A DNA stretch of 38,537 nucleotides from Actinomycetes bacterium (GCA_021803005.1 JAJZQT010000006.1:1538-40074); one strand, 5' to 3'; counted from the first letter of the stretch, positions 1 to 7,643 are shown. The notes: generated by a model from the letters alone, not told the origin. Translations and numbers: made by a program.

Positions 1-558
1 TCATGCCGCAGCAGGCACGGTTTCTCATTAGGCCTGGGTCCTGCTTCTTTTTGCTGTATCATGCAGTCTCTCCTGGTTCTTTGGAATTGATGCGAAGGCA
101 CGTTTTTGCGATCAGATTCACACTGGGTAGGTGTAGTGGAATCGCCAGCAGCAAAGTCACCGGGGTCGGCCGTTGCCGGACCGTTCATGATGATGCCGTT
201 GCCGTTGCCGACGCAGGTCAAGGTAGAGCTCCTGGCATTGGTCGTGCCCGCATTCCTAAGCGGTCACGCCCGGGACGCTTGGCGGACTGGTATCGTTCAC
301 ATGGCTCATCGGCGAATAGCCGCTTGACGGAGCCGCATCGGCTATATCGTAATCAAAGTGCAGCGTTGTTGTCCATTACATAGACGTCGAGGGTATGCGC
401 ACCCGGTACAGATCGGCCGCGGCCGCGCTGCATTCAAGGTGAGACGCAGTCTGGACCGGGCAGTTATCGAGCATGTTGCCGCCATCCAGATGGACCATTA
501 TGCTGGCGGGGTCGACGCCGCTGCCGCCAACTTCATCACTATAATCAGCCTTGATCAC
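1..558 (-). pseudogene. Decayed remnant of a secreted Ig-like domain protein
   Basis: No single frame is open across this stretch. On the minus strand one frame reads GGSGVDPASIMVHLDGG, very like the Ig-like repeats of the 842-aa protein nearby (compare GSGVDPAATSFILDG). After a frame change it continues as GAHTLDVYVMDNN, the usual end strand of such a repeat, then stops. Further frame changes give fragments such as DIADAAPSSGYSPMSH and TLTCVGNGNGIIMNG. The pieces lie in one direction and in plausible order, which fits a gene broken by several indels, or uncorrected sequence errors. It lies directly downstream of the DUF4418-like gene on the same strand. The ORF-track entries here on the plus strand look like shadows. 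The left limit is the window edge, so the true extent is unknown. Confidence 0.45.
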
Positions 559-614
559 GTTTCTGCGGTTATGCCGGGTTGAATCGTCGCCGTGCTAGTG
601 GCCGGCTTGAATTG

Positions 615-1091
615 TTACTGGTGTTGTGGCTGTGTCGTATCCGAAACGGACTTGCTGCTATAAGCGGCATGTGTCTTGCGGGACGCAGCCCTCAACCAGC
701 CGGCCATGAAGAAGGTGATGATGCCCATCACGATCAGCATCGGCTTGGTTCCGTGGTTGCACGGATCGTCAAGGTTCTGGCAGACGGGGAATACTATCGG
801 TGTCAGGATGACTGCAGCCGCGGCGCCCGCCAGCACGACGGACAACAGCCGGGTGGTCTCGCGTTCCCTGGCGAATAAAATGGTGGTACCGATCAGGCCT
901 ATGATGCCCGCGAGTATGTACGATGCCACGGTCGTATAGTGACAGTGCATGTAATCGGTCCTGCCGTTGGCAAGCTGCATGAATATGCCATTGTACTCGC
1001 ACACCGGGAACAGGAAGCGCGGGGTTATGGCGATGATGCCGCCCAAAGCAATGACTCCGGCGCCGATACCGATCCTGGTAGATTTTTTCAT
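615..1091 (-). CDS. Small four-helix membrane protein, DUF4418-like
   Basis: A 158-aa protein with four hydrophobic segments and paired cysteines (FLFPVCEY, MHCHYT, FPVCQNLDDPC). This pattern matches my recollection of the DUF4418 family; no function is established. I start it at ATG 1091 (MKKSTRIGIG) because AAAGGAGG lies 5 nt upstream. The ORF-track start at 1148 would place its first codons inside the sigma-54 promoter at 1137-1152 and upstream of the predicted transcript start. DUF4418 genes are, as I recall, sometimes found near MacB-like ABC transporters, and one lies about 5 kb away here. The C-terminal tail (about 20 residues) is polar. The membrane topology is clear; the family name is moderately sure; the role is unknown. 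Confidence 0.8.
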   Translation of the reverse strand: MKKSTRIGIGAGVIALGGIIAITPRFLFPVCEYNGIFMQLANGRTDYMHCHYTTVASYILAGIIGLIGTTILFARERETTRLLSVVLAGAAAAVILTPIVFPVCQNLDDPCNHGTKPMLIVMGIITFFMAGWLRAASRKTHAAYSSKSVSDTTQPQHQ

Positions 1092-1136
1092 CGATCCTCC
1101 TTTTAATCGGTTATCTGGGGTTTTGGAAGAAAGTAA

Positions 1137-1152
1137 TGCAATTTCCATGCCA
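1137..1152 (-). promoter_or_regulatory. Sigma-54 (-24/-12) promoter of the DUF4418-like gene
   Basis: The minus strand reads TGGCATGGAAATTGCA. It matches the sigma-54 consensus TGGCAC-N5-TTGCA at all but one position (C to T), with the required GG-N10-GC spacing. The predicted start of transcription is near 1126, giving a leader of about 35 nt that contains the ribosome binding site. RpoN is encoded about 10 kb away. Confidence 0.7.
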
Positions 1153-1304
1153 AGTCAGACGTTTATTTAAGCGATGCCTGAAAAAATTGCAATTCGCAGG
1201 TAGTTATGTCGTCTGTATGCACTGACGCTTATTTATATCTTGCGCAATAGACGGACTCCGGAAGAGGAAGTAATGGTGGAAAAGACGAGTTTTGACGCTC
1301 AAAG

Positions 1305-1320
1305 TGTGTCAAATGGCACA
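1305..1320. promoter_or_regulatory. Palindromic candidate activator site (UAS) for the DUF4418-like promoter
   Basis: TGTGTCAAATGGCACA is an imperfect palindrome (TGTG...CACA) that extends outward as CTCAA...TTGAG. Its centre is 174 bp upstream of the -12 GC of the sigma-54 promoter at 1137-1152, a normal distance for an NtrC-type enhancer site. A closely similar site stands upstream of the second sigma-54 promoter. It also lies about 35 bp past the stop of the 842-aa gene and could be a weak hairpin terminator, but no T-run follows it. Confidence 0.5.
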
Positions 1321-1354
1321 GCTTGAGAGTCAGGGACCACGGGGGCTCAGCGCT

Positions 1355-3883
1355 TTAGCTGGATGATTCTGGGATCGTTACCCCGGCAAAGGAAACCGAA
1401 CCATCGCTTAGACTGAAGGCGCTCACGGCGATTCCCTCACCCAGGGTGCAGTCGCTGCAAAAGACTTCCACCGGCTCACCCTGTGATCTGTCGATGTCGA
1501 TGGCCTGGGCGCCCTGCGCGGGGATGATAAAGAAATCATTATCCGGGTTGGCGGGATCGCTCAGGCGCTTGCCGGCGATAGTGATCTCGACCCTTCTGTT
1601 CTCGCCTTCGCCGTTGCCGATGAAAAGTTTTGCTGCTTTCCCGGCTACCCCGGCCGCCGCCGGCTCCAGCATGTACCTGTCATTGAGGTGGGAGATTCCC
1701 GATGCCGCGATCACGGCGGCTGAGCCCTGATAGCTGACCTCCAGCCCTGCAATCAGGGGCTGATCGTTGCTACAGGCGATACGCACCGGACCTCCGGCGG
1801 TGTCGGGTATCTGTGAGCGGACAGCGGCGCCGGTTGCGATCGAGAAGTGCCCTTTGAGCGACTCCGGAATGGCCGGGTCCCCGACATAAACGTCAACCGA
1901 CGCATCCTTGCCCCCGGCATTGGCGATCAACAGGGCGGAGTTTCCCTGGCCGCCGGGCTGTGTTTCATACCATGGAAGCAGCAGGGTAGATTCCAGGGCG
2001 TCCTCTGGAACGGCCGGCGTATCACTGACCGCGCCGGCCCCGGTAAGGCGGCCGGTTACCTCCAGCGACTGCCCGGTGGGACAAACGATCCTGACCGGAC
2101 CGCCGGTGGTGCCTGGCATCTCGCAGATCGTGGTGCCGCCCTCGGGAACCTTTCCCTGCCATTTGCCGGCGGCCCCGACGGTGACGGTGACGACTGCTTC
2201 ACCGGCGCCCTGATTGTGAATGAGGATCTCTTCCTTGACCCCGCCAGATGCCGGTCCTGAATCATACCAGGGAAGGTAATAGGTATTAGGGAAGGCCTGG
2301 AAACCCGAGATGGTCCAGCTGCCGATGCCCCCGGCGCCGAAGGCTCCGGATGTCTGCCAGTATCCGTACCCGGTCGTCGCTCCCGATGAGGGAGCCGGCG
2401 CCGGTGCGGCTGGCGGCGGTGAAACGCTGAAGCTCCAGGCCGATGTCTGCCGGTTGCCGGCATGGTCCTGCACGGCCAGTTGCATGCTGTGGGAGCCATA
2501 GGCGAGGCTCTCCCCGGGGGAAAAGGTCATGCCACTCCCGGAAAATGTCGCGGCAGCCGTCAGGTCAACACCGTCGAGGATAAAGCTCGTGGCCGCCGGG
2601 TCGACGCCGCTGCCGCTGTCGGTGAAGCTTGCGGATATGGCCGGCTTGGTCGAGGAGGTGTTTCCCCGCGGCGATGTATTATCGATGCCGGGCGCTACGG
2701 TATCGACGGCAAAGCTCCATTCGCTGTGTCCGCTGTGCCCGGAGTCGTCGTTCACGGTGACGCTGACATGGTGCCATCCTTCCGCCAGCCACGATCCGGG
2801 CGGCACATAACTGATGCCGCCGCCATCGCGATCGGCGTCGCTGCTGACGTCGATTCCATCCACAAGTACAGTTATAGACGAGGCATCGATGACACCGGAA
2901 CCTGCCGGCAGGAAATTCACGCCAATCACGGGCGAGGGCCCGGTAAGCCAGCTGCCGGCTTCGGGCAGTTGCCCGGTCACGCCGATGGCAGCTGTGTCCA
3001 CGGCAAAACTCCAGTTGCTGACCGCATGGTTGCCGACGTTATCGGAGACGCCGACCTGGATAGCATGATTGCCGTCGGCGAGTCCGGAAACCGGGCAGCT
3101 GAGGCCATTCGCGGAAATCAAGCAACCGGATACCGCATCGCCGTCGATGGTGACGGCAGCCGAGGCTGGATCTACTCCCGCACCAGCGCCATCGCTGAAA
3201 ACGGCGCTGAGAACGGCGGTGTGCGAATTAACCGTGCCTGAAGGTTGTGGATTTGAAATGACCGGCGCCGTGGCGTCGACCGTGACATACCAGGTGGCCT
3301 TGCCGCAGTTGAGGTCATTGTCGCAGACGAAGGCCTCGATCATGTGGGTGCCGCCCGTGAGTCCGGTTTTTAAACAGGTTATTCCCGTGGCGGTGGGAAC
3401 GCTGGCGCTTTGATGGCGGTTGTCAATGTGAAGCATCGCCGTTGAGAGTTTGATGCCGCTGGATGGTTCCGGATCGCTGTAGCTGGCGCTGAAATTGACG
3501 GTGGTGCCGGCGATCGAGCCGTTCGCTGGACTGAGGTTGGAAATCACGGGCGCGACTGACTCTCTGGCGGGCACCGGCTGAACGGCGGCTGTGGACGGCG
3601 TCAGATCCCTTGCCTGCGCGCCGGTTACGCCATTAGCGGCGGCTGAGGAGGATGGGGTTGTATCCTGTCCGGCGGCGCCGCTGTAAGATTCCTGCGCGGC
3701 GTTGCCGGATGCAGCGCCGGCCGGTGCTTCGCCGCTTTGTATTCCGCCGGCCTGCGCGGCGCTGCCAGATGTCGCCAGCAGCGATGAAGGCGCCGCCGCG
3801 GCCAGCAGAACGATCGCCAGCAGCAGGGCAGAAGCCGTAGAAATCAGATTTCCGGAATTTCTTGATTTCATTCGTTCATGCAA
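1355..3883 (-). CDS. Secreted protein with four Ig-like domains and PWYD-type beta repeats
   Basis: An 842-aa exported protein. Residues about 14-36 form a signal peptide or anchor, followed by an Ala/Ser/Gly-rich linker to about 108. Four Ig-like repeats follow (about 110-490), each with GxGVDPAS...DG and a closing WSFAVDT-like strand. The C-terminal part holds about three repeats of roughly 100 residues, two of them opening with LPWYD or LPWYE and containing a GGPVRI strand. These resemble the WTWYD repeats of the wall hydrolase at 20241. The likely role is a cell-surface or adhesive protein; no catalytic motif is visible. It starts only 4 bp after the stop of the 370-aa gene, so the two are probably co-transcribed and translationally coupled from the sigma-54 promoter at 5126-5141. 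ATG 3883 has a weak GAG upstream; ATG 3871 is an alternative. Confidence 0.85.
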   Translation of the reverse strand: MHERMKSRNSGNLISTASALLLAIVLLAAAAPSSLLATSGSAAQAGGIQSGEAPAGAASGNAAQESYSGAAGQDTTPSSSAAANGVTGAQARDLTPSTAAVQPVPARESVAPVISNLSPANGSIAGTTVNFSASYSDPEPSSGIKLSTAMLHIDNRHQSASVPTATGITCLKTGLTGGTHMIEAFVCDNDLNCGKATWYVTVDATAPVISNPQPSGTVNSHTAVLSAVFSDGAGAGVDPASAAVTIDGDAVSGCLISANGLSCPVSGLADGNHAIQVGVSDNVGNHAVSNWSFAVDTAAIGVTGQLPEAGSWLTGPSPVIGVNFLPAGSGVIDASSITVLVDGIDVSSDADRDGGGISYVPPGSWLAEGWHHVSVTVNDDSGHSGHSEWSFAVDTVAPGIDNTSPRGNTSSTKPAISASFTDSGSGVDPAATSFILDGVDLTAAATFSGSGMTFSPGESLAYGSHSMQLAVQDHAGNRQTSAWSFSVSPPPAAPAPAPSSGATTGYGYWQTSGAFGAGGIGSWTISGFQAFPNTYYLPWYDSGPASGGVKEEILIHNQGAGEAVVTVTVGAAGKWQGKVPEGGTTICEMPGTTGGPVRIVCPTGQSLEVTGRLTGAGAVSDTPAVPEDALESTLLLPWYETQPGGQGNSALLIANAGGKDASVDVYVGDPAIPESLKGHFSIATGAAVRSQIPDTAGGPVRIACSNDQPLIAGLEVSYQGSAAVIAASGISHLNDRYMLEPAAAGVAGKAAKLFIGNGEGENRRVEITIAGKRLSDPANPDNDFFIIPAQGAQAIDIDRSQGEPVEVFCSDCTLGEGIAVSAFSLSDGSVSFAGVTIPESSS

Positions 3884-3887
3884 AGTC

Positions 3888-5000
3888 TCATTGTGGCGGC
3901 CACGGGCAGCAGGATGGCCATCCCGGGGGCGGCCCGGAACCGGCAGAGCCGCTTCCGGAGTCCGAAGAGCCGCCGGAGCCGCCGCTGGTGTAGACGTAGC
4001 CGCGGTATGTCTGCCCGCCGGCAGCCGCGACGGCGTTGGTGTCGGCTATAAAGCTAAGCGTCATTGTCAGAGGCGCCTCGAGGAAGCTGCCGTTGGCCCC
4101 GTTGGCGCGATTCAGTTTTATGGTGTAATCGCTGCCGCGGTCGAGGCCCGGACAGGTGATGACGATCTTTTCCTTTTCCACGGAAATGCCGGCGTCGGGC
4201 AGAGTCGTCTCCAGCGCCGTCTTGACCGCTGCGGCGTCGGCGAAGGCCGTGTTCGAATCCAGCTCGATTGTCACCGGCCCACCGCTGTCGGCGACCTTGC
4301 CGTAGAGCGACAGGGGCTTTACAACGCTGGCGCGGATCTCTTTGGATTCGAGGGTTGACGTATCGGTCGCGGTGGCTGATATCGCCAGCAGGTGCGTGGC
4401 GCCCTGCTTGAGAGAAACAGTCGGCGGAAAAGTAGCAAGCTCGGGATGGTCGGGATCCAGCTGGAGGTCGACCTTGTCGCTTCCGTCCACCGATACGGAC
4501 GCCTGCACCAGCGGCTTGTTGAAAGTAAAGACGAGGTTGGCCTGGGGCGGGATGCTGTTGCCGGGAACATAGCGGGCGCCGTCGACAGTCATGGCTTCGA
4601 TCTCGATGGGAGGGACCATGGTGAAACTCGAGGTGAATTCCCTGGTGATGCCGATTATCGAGCTGACCTTTGTCTCGATTCTGACCTGCTGCCCCGGTTT
4701 CAGATCGAGGTCGCGAACTAAATCGCCCGTGCCTGTATTGTATTCCAGGGCCAGGGGCTTCCCGTCGGCATAGATAGCGACCTTGCCGATGGAAGCCAGC
4801 GCCGACGAGTTGATCGTTATCGGCTGACCGAGAGCGATGCCTGTCTGCGAGTCCGAGGGGGTAATGGAGGCTGTGGGCACAGCCAGCCAGAAACATAAGG
4901 CCAGGACCGCGATTGCGGCGCCGGCGATAACCGTGAGCTTTTTCTTGTCGGTTGCTTGCAAAATGACTTGACGAAAAATGGTTTCGGACGAGGCCCCCAA
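3888..5000 (-). CDS. Membrane-anchored or secreted Ig-like protein with Gly/Ser and CC tail
   Basis: Up to 370 aa, with an N-terminal hydrophobic segment (about 24-42) and then beta-rich Ig-like sequence beginning TASITPSDSQTGIALGQPI, the style of bacterial Ig-like domains in envelope proteins. The last 30 residues are unusual: a Gly/Ser run, then PPPGWPSCCPWPPQ. The start is uncertain. The track uses TTG 5000, which has GAGG 4 nt upstream, but that codon is exactly the loop of a 16-bp hairpin that also buries the GAGG. The next in-frame candidate is TTG 4961 (357 aa), which has no clear ribosome site. It is the first gene of a sigma-54 operon with the 842-aa protein. No enzyme motif is seen; a partner surface protein is the best guess. 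Confidence 0.75.
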   Translation of the reverse strand: MGASSETIFRQVILQATDKKKLTVIAGAAIAVLALCFWLAVPTASITPSDSQTGIALGQPITINSSALASIGKVAIYADGKPLALEYNTGTGDLVRDLDLKPGQQVRIETKVSSIIGITREFTSSFTMVPPIEIEAMTVDGARYVPGNSIPPQANLVFTFNKPLVQASVSVDGSDKVDLQLDPDHPELATFPPTVSLKQGATHLLAISATATDTSTLESKEIRASVVKPLSLYGKVADSGGPVTIELDSNTAFADAAAVKTALETTLPDAGISVEKEKIVITCPGLDRGSDYTIKLNRANGANGSFLEAPLTMTLSFIADTNAVAAAGGQTYRGYVYTSGGSGGSSDSGSGSAGSGPPPGWPSCCPWPPQ

Positions 5001-5016
5001 GGGGCCTCGTCCGAAA
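4982..5016 (-). promoter_or_regulatory. Perfect 16-bp hairpin enclosing the putative start codon
   Basis: TTTCGGACGAGGCCCC (4982-4997) pairs without mismatch with GGGGCCTCGTCCGAAA (5001-5016), leaving a 3-nt loop. In the minus-strand mRNA the loop reads UUG, the annotated start of the 370-aa gene, and the stem contains its only GAGG. The sequence CCATTTTTCG follows 3' of the stem, so it could be an intrinsic terminator or attenuator in the sigma-54 leader, or a structure controlling translation. A weaker 7-bp stem lies at 5035-5055. Confidence 0.6.
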
Positions 5017-5125
5017 ATCTTGTCGTTTTCCCCGGCTCCGGTGACCGGCCGGAGCTAAATCGGGTGCGAAATCTCTAGACCCAGACCGATGTGAAGGGCT
5101 AAAGTCGCTGACTGCTTAAAAAAGC

Positions 5126-5141
5126 AGCAAAAATCGTGCCA
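5126..5141 (-). promoter_or_regulatory. Consensus sigma-54 (-24/-12) promoter of the Ig-like operon
   Basis: The minus strand reads TGGCACGATTTTTGCT, a full match to TGGCACGNNNNTTGCW with GG-N10-GC spacing. Transcription would start near 5115 and run leftward through the leader hairpins into the 370- and 842-aa genes. RpoN and an NtrC-family activator are encoded in this window. Confidence 0.8.
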
Positions 5142-5304
5142 ACCAAGGCATTCCCGGGGAAGAGGTGGCCAAATGTAAGATAACATGCCTGCAAATTGCG
5201 ATAATTTATTGAGGAATAATGGATGAATAAAGAAAAGACTCTGGCAATCTGGGAGGAAGATCGAAGGCTGGAACCCTAGAGGGCGCGGATTCTGCCACTA
5301 CGGG

Positions 5305-5320
5305 TGTGGCAAATACCACA
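5305..5320. promoter_or_regulatory. Palindromic candidate activator site (UAS) for the Ig-like operon
   Basis: TGTGGCAAATACCACA is a 16-bp palindrome whose centre is 185 bp upstream of the -12 GC at 5127-5128. It shares TGTG-CAAAT-CACA with the site at 1305-1320. The arm GTGGCA can also pair with TGCCAC at 5293-5298, so two inverted repeats overlap. It lies 47 bp past the stop of the lipoprotein gene; a terminator role is possible but there is no T-run. Confidence 0.5.
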
Positions 5321-5366
5321 GGGGGGGTGCTACTGGAGGTTCTAATGTGATGCGGGGGGGGTCAAC

Positions 5367-5684
5367 CTATTCGTCAGGATTGACGCTGACGTCGTATGGA
5401 GAGATCGAGTCCAGCTTGGCATCGGGAGTGAAAGCAATGCGGACCAGGCCTCCGGCTTCGGATTTGTTGTAATACCAGATGATGCTGGGGTTCTGAGGCG
5501 GACCGGTGCGATGGGTGCGGTCCGGCTGGCCCAGGATGCCCTCGACCTGATCGAGTGTCATGCCCTTCTGTACCTGGTTGTACTGGTCATGGCTGATGCC
5601 GCTCTTGCCGCAGCCTGCGGCCGGCAGCGACAACGCCGCCGCCAGCAAGACCATGATGATTATCATCGATATGCGGCGAATCAT
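5367..5684 (-). CDS. BamE/SmpA-like small lipoprotein
   Basis: A 105-aa protein (113 if the upstream ATG at 5708 is used). It has a signal peptide ending in LPAAGC, a lipobox, so it is probably lipid-anchored outside the membrane. The mature part has the SmpA/OmlA pattern: YNQVQKGMTLDQVEGILGQP, then a WYY strand and a final LDSI strand. Proteins of this fold mostly mediate protein interactions; BamE itself is an outer-membrane assembly subunit, but similar lipoproteins occur in monoderms. ATG 5684 was chosen because AGGA lies about 10 nt upstream and it falls just after the ATPase stop; the 5708 start overlaps the ATPase end. Third gene of the ABC operon, so it may help or be carried by the transporter. 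Confidence 0.8.
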   Translation of the reverse strand: MIRRISMIIIMVLLAAALSLPAAGCGKSGISHDQYNQVQKGMTLDQVEGILGQPDRTHRTGPPQNPSIIWYYNKSEAGGLVRIAFTPDAKLDSISPYDVSVNPDE

Positions 5685-5697
5685 TGATTCGTTCCTG

Positions 5698-6384
5698 TCA
5701 GTCCGCATCTTCGGCGAGGTGACCGCGGTTCATGCGCAGCGCCCGCTGTGTCTGCGAAGCCACCGCCCGTGAGTGTGTGGCGATGATGATGGTGATGCCC
5801 TCTGAGTTTATCCGCTTGAAGATTTCGAGGATATCGGCCTCAGTGTCCTCGTCCAGGTCGCCGGTGGGCTCGTCGGCGAGAATGAGTTTGGGTTCGTTCA
5901 TCAGCGTGCGTGCGAGTGCCACCCGCCGCTGCTCGCCGCCCGAGAGTTGCCCGGGGTAGGAATACATCCTGTCCTCGAGGCCGACGAGCTTGAGCAGTCC
6001 GGCGGCGCGGCCGATATCGCCGGAGCCGTTTCTGCTGCCGAAAGTCGAAGGCAGTCTGACGTTGTCGAGAGAGGACAGAGTCGGCAACAGGCTGGCAAAC
6101 TGGAACGAAAACCCTATCTTCTCGTTCCTGAGCGTCGACATTTCCTTGTCCGCGAGGGTCCAGATGTTGGTGCCGTCGATGATGACACGACCCGAGCTTG
6201 GCTTGGTCAAGCCGCCCATCAGGCTCAGGAGCGTGGTTTTGCCCGACCCCGAATGCCCGACAATTGAGACCAGTTGACCCCGCGGAATTTCCAGGTCAAC
6301 ACTGTCTACTGCCCGGACCGTGCTCGGCCCGACCTTGTAAGCCTTGCTCAGATCCTTGAGGACTATCATGGCGTCATCGGTCAT
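5698..6384 (-). CDS. ABC transporter ATPase, LolD/MacB type
   Basis: A 228-aa nucleotide-binding subunit with Walker A (GHSGSGKTT, near residue 44), Q-loop (FQFASLLP), signature LSGGEQRR, Walker B (LILADEPTGDLD) and switch histidine (ATHS). Length and the GDLDEDTE motif are typical of the MacB/LolD/FtsE group, which power FtsX-fold permeases that move lipoproteins, peptides or signals across the envelope rather than import solutes. The permease stop (TAA) is directly followed by this ATG, so the pair is one operon. The substrate cannot be told from sequence. Confidence 0.93.
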   Translation of the reverse strand: MTDDAMIVLKDLSKAYKVGPSTVRAVDSVDLEIPRGQLVSIVGHSGSGKTTLLSLMGGLTKPSSGRVIIDGTNIWTLADKEMSTLRNEKIGFSFQFASLLPTLSSLDNVRLPSTFGSRNGSGDIGRAAGLLKLVGLEDRMYSYPGQLSGGEQRRVALARTLMNEPKLILADEPTGDLDEDTEADILEIFKRINSEGITIIIATHSRAVASQTQRALRMNRGHLAEDAD

Positions 6385-7587
6385 TTATTCACCCTGCCGG
6401 ATGGCAGCATAGGGTTCCAGCCTGCTGGAGCTCAGGGCCGGATAAAGCGAGGCCAGGGCGCCGCTGATTATCGATAGCAAAAGGGTGCCGCCCATCAACA
6501 TGCCGAAGTACCACAGCGGCGGCCACAGGTAGGGAATTCCCAGGCTCGAGGTAATGACCGCCTTGAAGATGAAAAGGGCGGCGCCGCCCACGAAGATGCC
6601 GGCGATGCCTCCGGCGGCGGTCAGGAAAACCGCCTCGGTCAGCATCAGGCGGAAAACGAATCTGCGGTTCGAACCCATGGCCCGGAGCAGGCCGATCTCG
6701 CGCTGGCGCTCGTTGACGATCATGGAAAAGATGGCGGCGATGGTGAGAAGCGACATCACCCAGACAATGGCGTCGATAGCGATGAAGCCCCTGGTAAAGC
6801 CGGATAGCCGGTCGGTGACCGAACGGCTGAGCTCGTTGGCGGTGATGACCATGGTCCCGGGGACGCTGGTCTTGATGCGCTGTGTCACCTGGTCGATGTT
6901 TGAGCCCGGGGCGATCTTGACCAGCACCGAGGAGATAGTGCCTCGCTTGACGTCGAGGGGAGACTCCGCCACCTGCGCTGATTCTTCCGCCATGGTGTAG
7001 GCGGTGTCGATGTTCATGAAAACGCTCTCATCGGCGCCCATGCCGGTACCGTCCAGCACGCCGGCGACGTCGAAATTATGGCCGTAAAAGTGTACCTGCT
7101 CACCCTTGTTGGCGAGGATCAGAGAACCGATGACGACCTCGTTCTTGTCGAGAGTCCGGTTGAGGTTCTGCGCCAGCCAGGGGCCGATCACAAAATCGCT
7201 GTCCGGATCGTAGCCCACGAGCTGGACGTGACCGGTGCAACATTGCGAGGAGACCATCGACTCGATGAACAGCTGCGGCGATGCCTGGGCGACACCTTTA
7301 ATGTTCCTCACCTGGTCGAGCACGGAGTGATTCATGTAGAAGCTGGTCGGCGCGCCGGTTATCAGCGCCGCCTGCCCGGATTCCTGGTAGCCTTCGGGCA
7401 CGACCAGCAGGTCGGCGCCCAGGCGTTGCATTCCCACTTCGAGGCTGCGATCGACGCTGCCGATCAGCAGGGTCGCTGAGAACAGAGCGCCTGCCGCGAG
7501 TCCGACGATGGCAATGGTTACAAAGCTCCGGAAGGGCTTGCGGCGGAGGTTTTGTGCTCCCAGATAGAGGAGCCCGAGGCGTTTCAT
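6385..7587 (-). CDS. MacB/FtsX-family ABC permease
   Basis: A 400-aa permease with one N-terminal membrane helix (about 15-40), a large extracytoplasmic MacB-like domain, and three C-terminal helices with the FtsX-type cytoplasmic loop (ERQREIGLLRAMGSNR). The external domain carries a vicinal cysteine pair (SSQCCTGHVQLVGYD), which I recall from one MacB subgroup. It works with the following ATPase as a mechanotransmission-type transporter; the lipoprotein at 5367 is the likely third component. Transcription is probably from the promoter at 7644-7672. The ATG at 7587 has AAGGAG about 14 nt upstream, somewhat far. Confidence 0.92.
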   Translation of the reverse strand: MKRLGLLYLGAQNLRRKPFRSFVTIAIVGLAAGALFSATLLIGSVDRSLEVGMQRLGADLLVVPEGYQESGQAALITGAPTSFYMNHSVLDQVRNIKGVAQASPQLFIESMVSSQCCTGHVQLVGYDPDSDFVIGPWLAQNLNRTLDKNEVVIGSLILANKGEQVHFYGHNFDVAGVLDGTGMGADESVFMNIDTAYTMAEESAQVAESPLDVKRGTISSVLVKIAPGSNIDQVTQRIKTSVPGTMVITANELSRSVTDRLSGFTRGFIAIDAIVWVMSLLTIAAIFSMIVNERQREIGLLRAMGSNRRFVFRLMLTEAVFLTAAGGIAGIFVGGAALFIFKAVITSSLGIPYLWPPLWYFGMLMGGTLLLSIISGALASLYPALSSSRLEPYAAIRQGE

Positions 7588-7643
7588 GAGATTAGCTTTG
7601 GCTCCTTGGAATGAAACGAAAACAGTTCATAGGGATAATCCCC

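Larger units (their letters stand above)
5001..5366. other. 366-bp regulatory intergenic region
   Basis: No gene is supported here. Reading in the minus direction it holds the palindromic candidate UAS (5305-5320), an AT-rich stretch (about 5170-5235) that may bend, the sigma-54 promoter (5126-5141) and a leader of about 115 nt with two stem-loops. G-runs occur near 5321 and 5354. I could not match the leader to a riboswitch class I know. Confidence 0.6.

Noticed and set aside
3-582. Plus-strand ORFs of 60-126 aa at the left edge
   Set aside because: No ribosome site, atypical composition and no recognisable motif; the minus strand of the same region shows Ig-like protein fragments, so these are shadows.
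5001-5125. Possible riboswitch in the leader of the Ig-like operon
   Set aside because: Two stem-loops are present but I cannot match them to c-di-GMP, SAM, cobalamin or other known core motifs; kept only as a structured leader.
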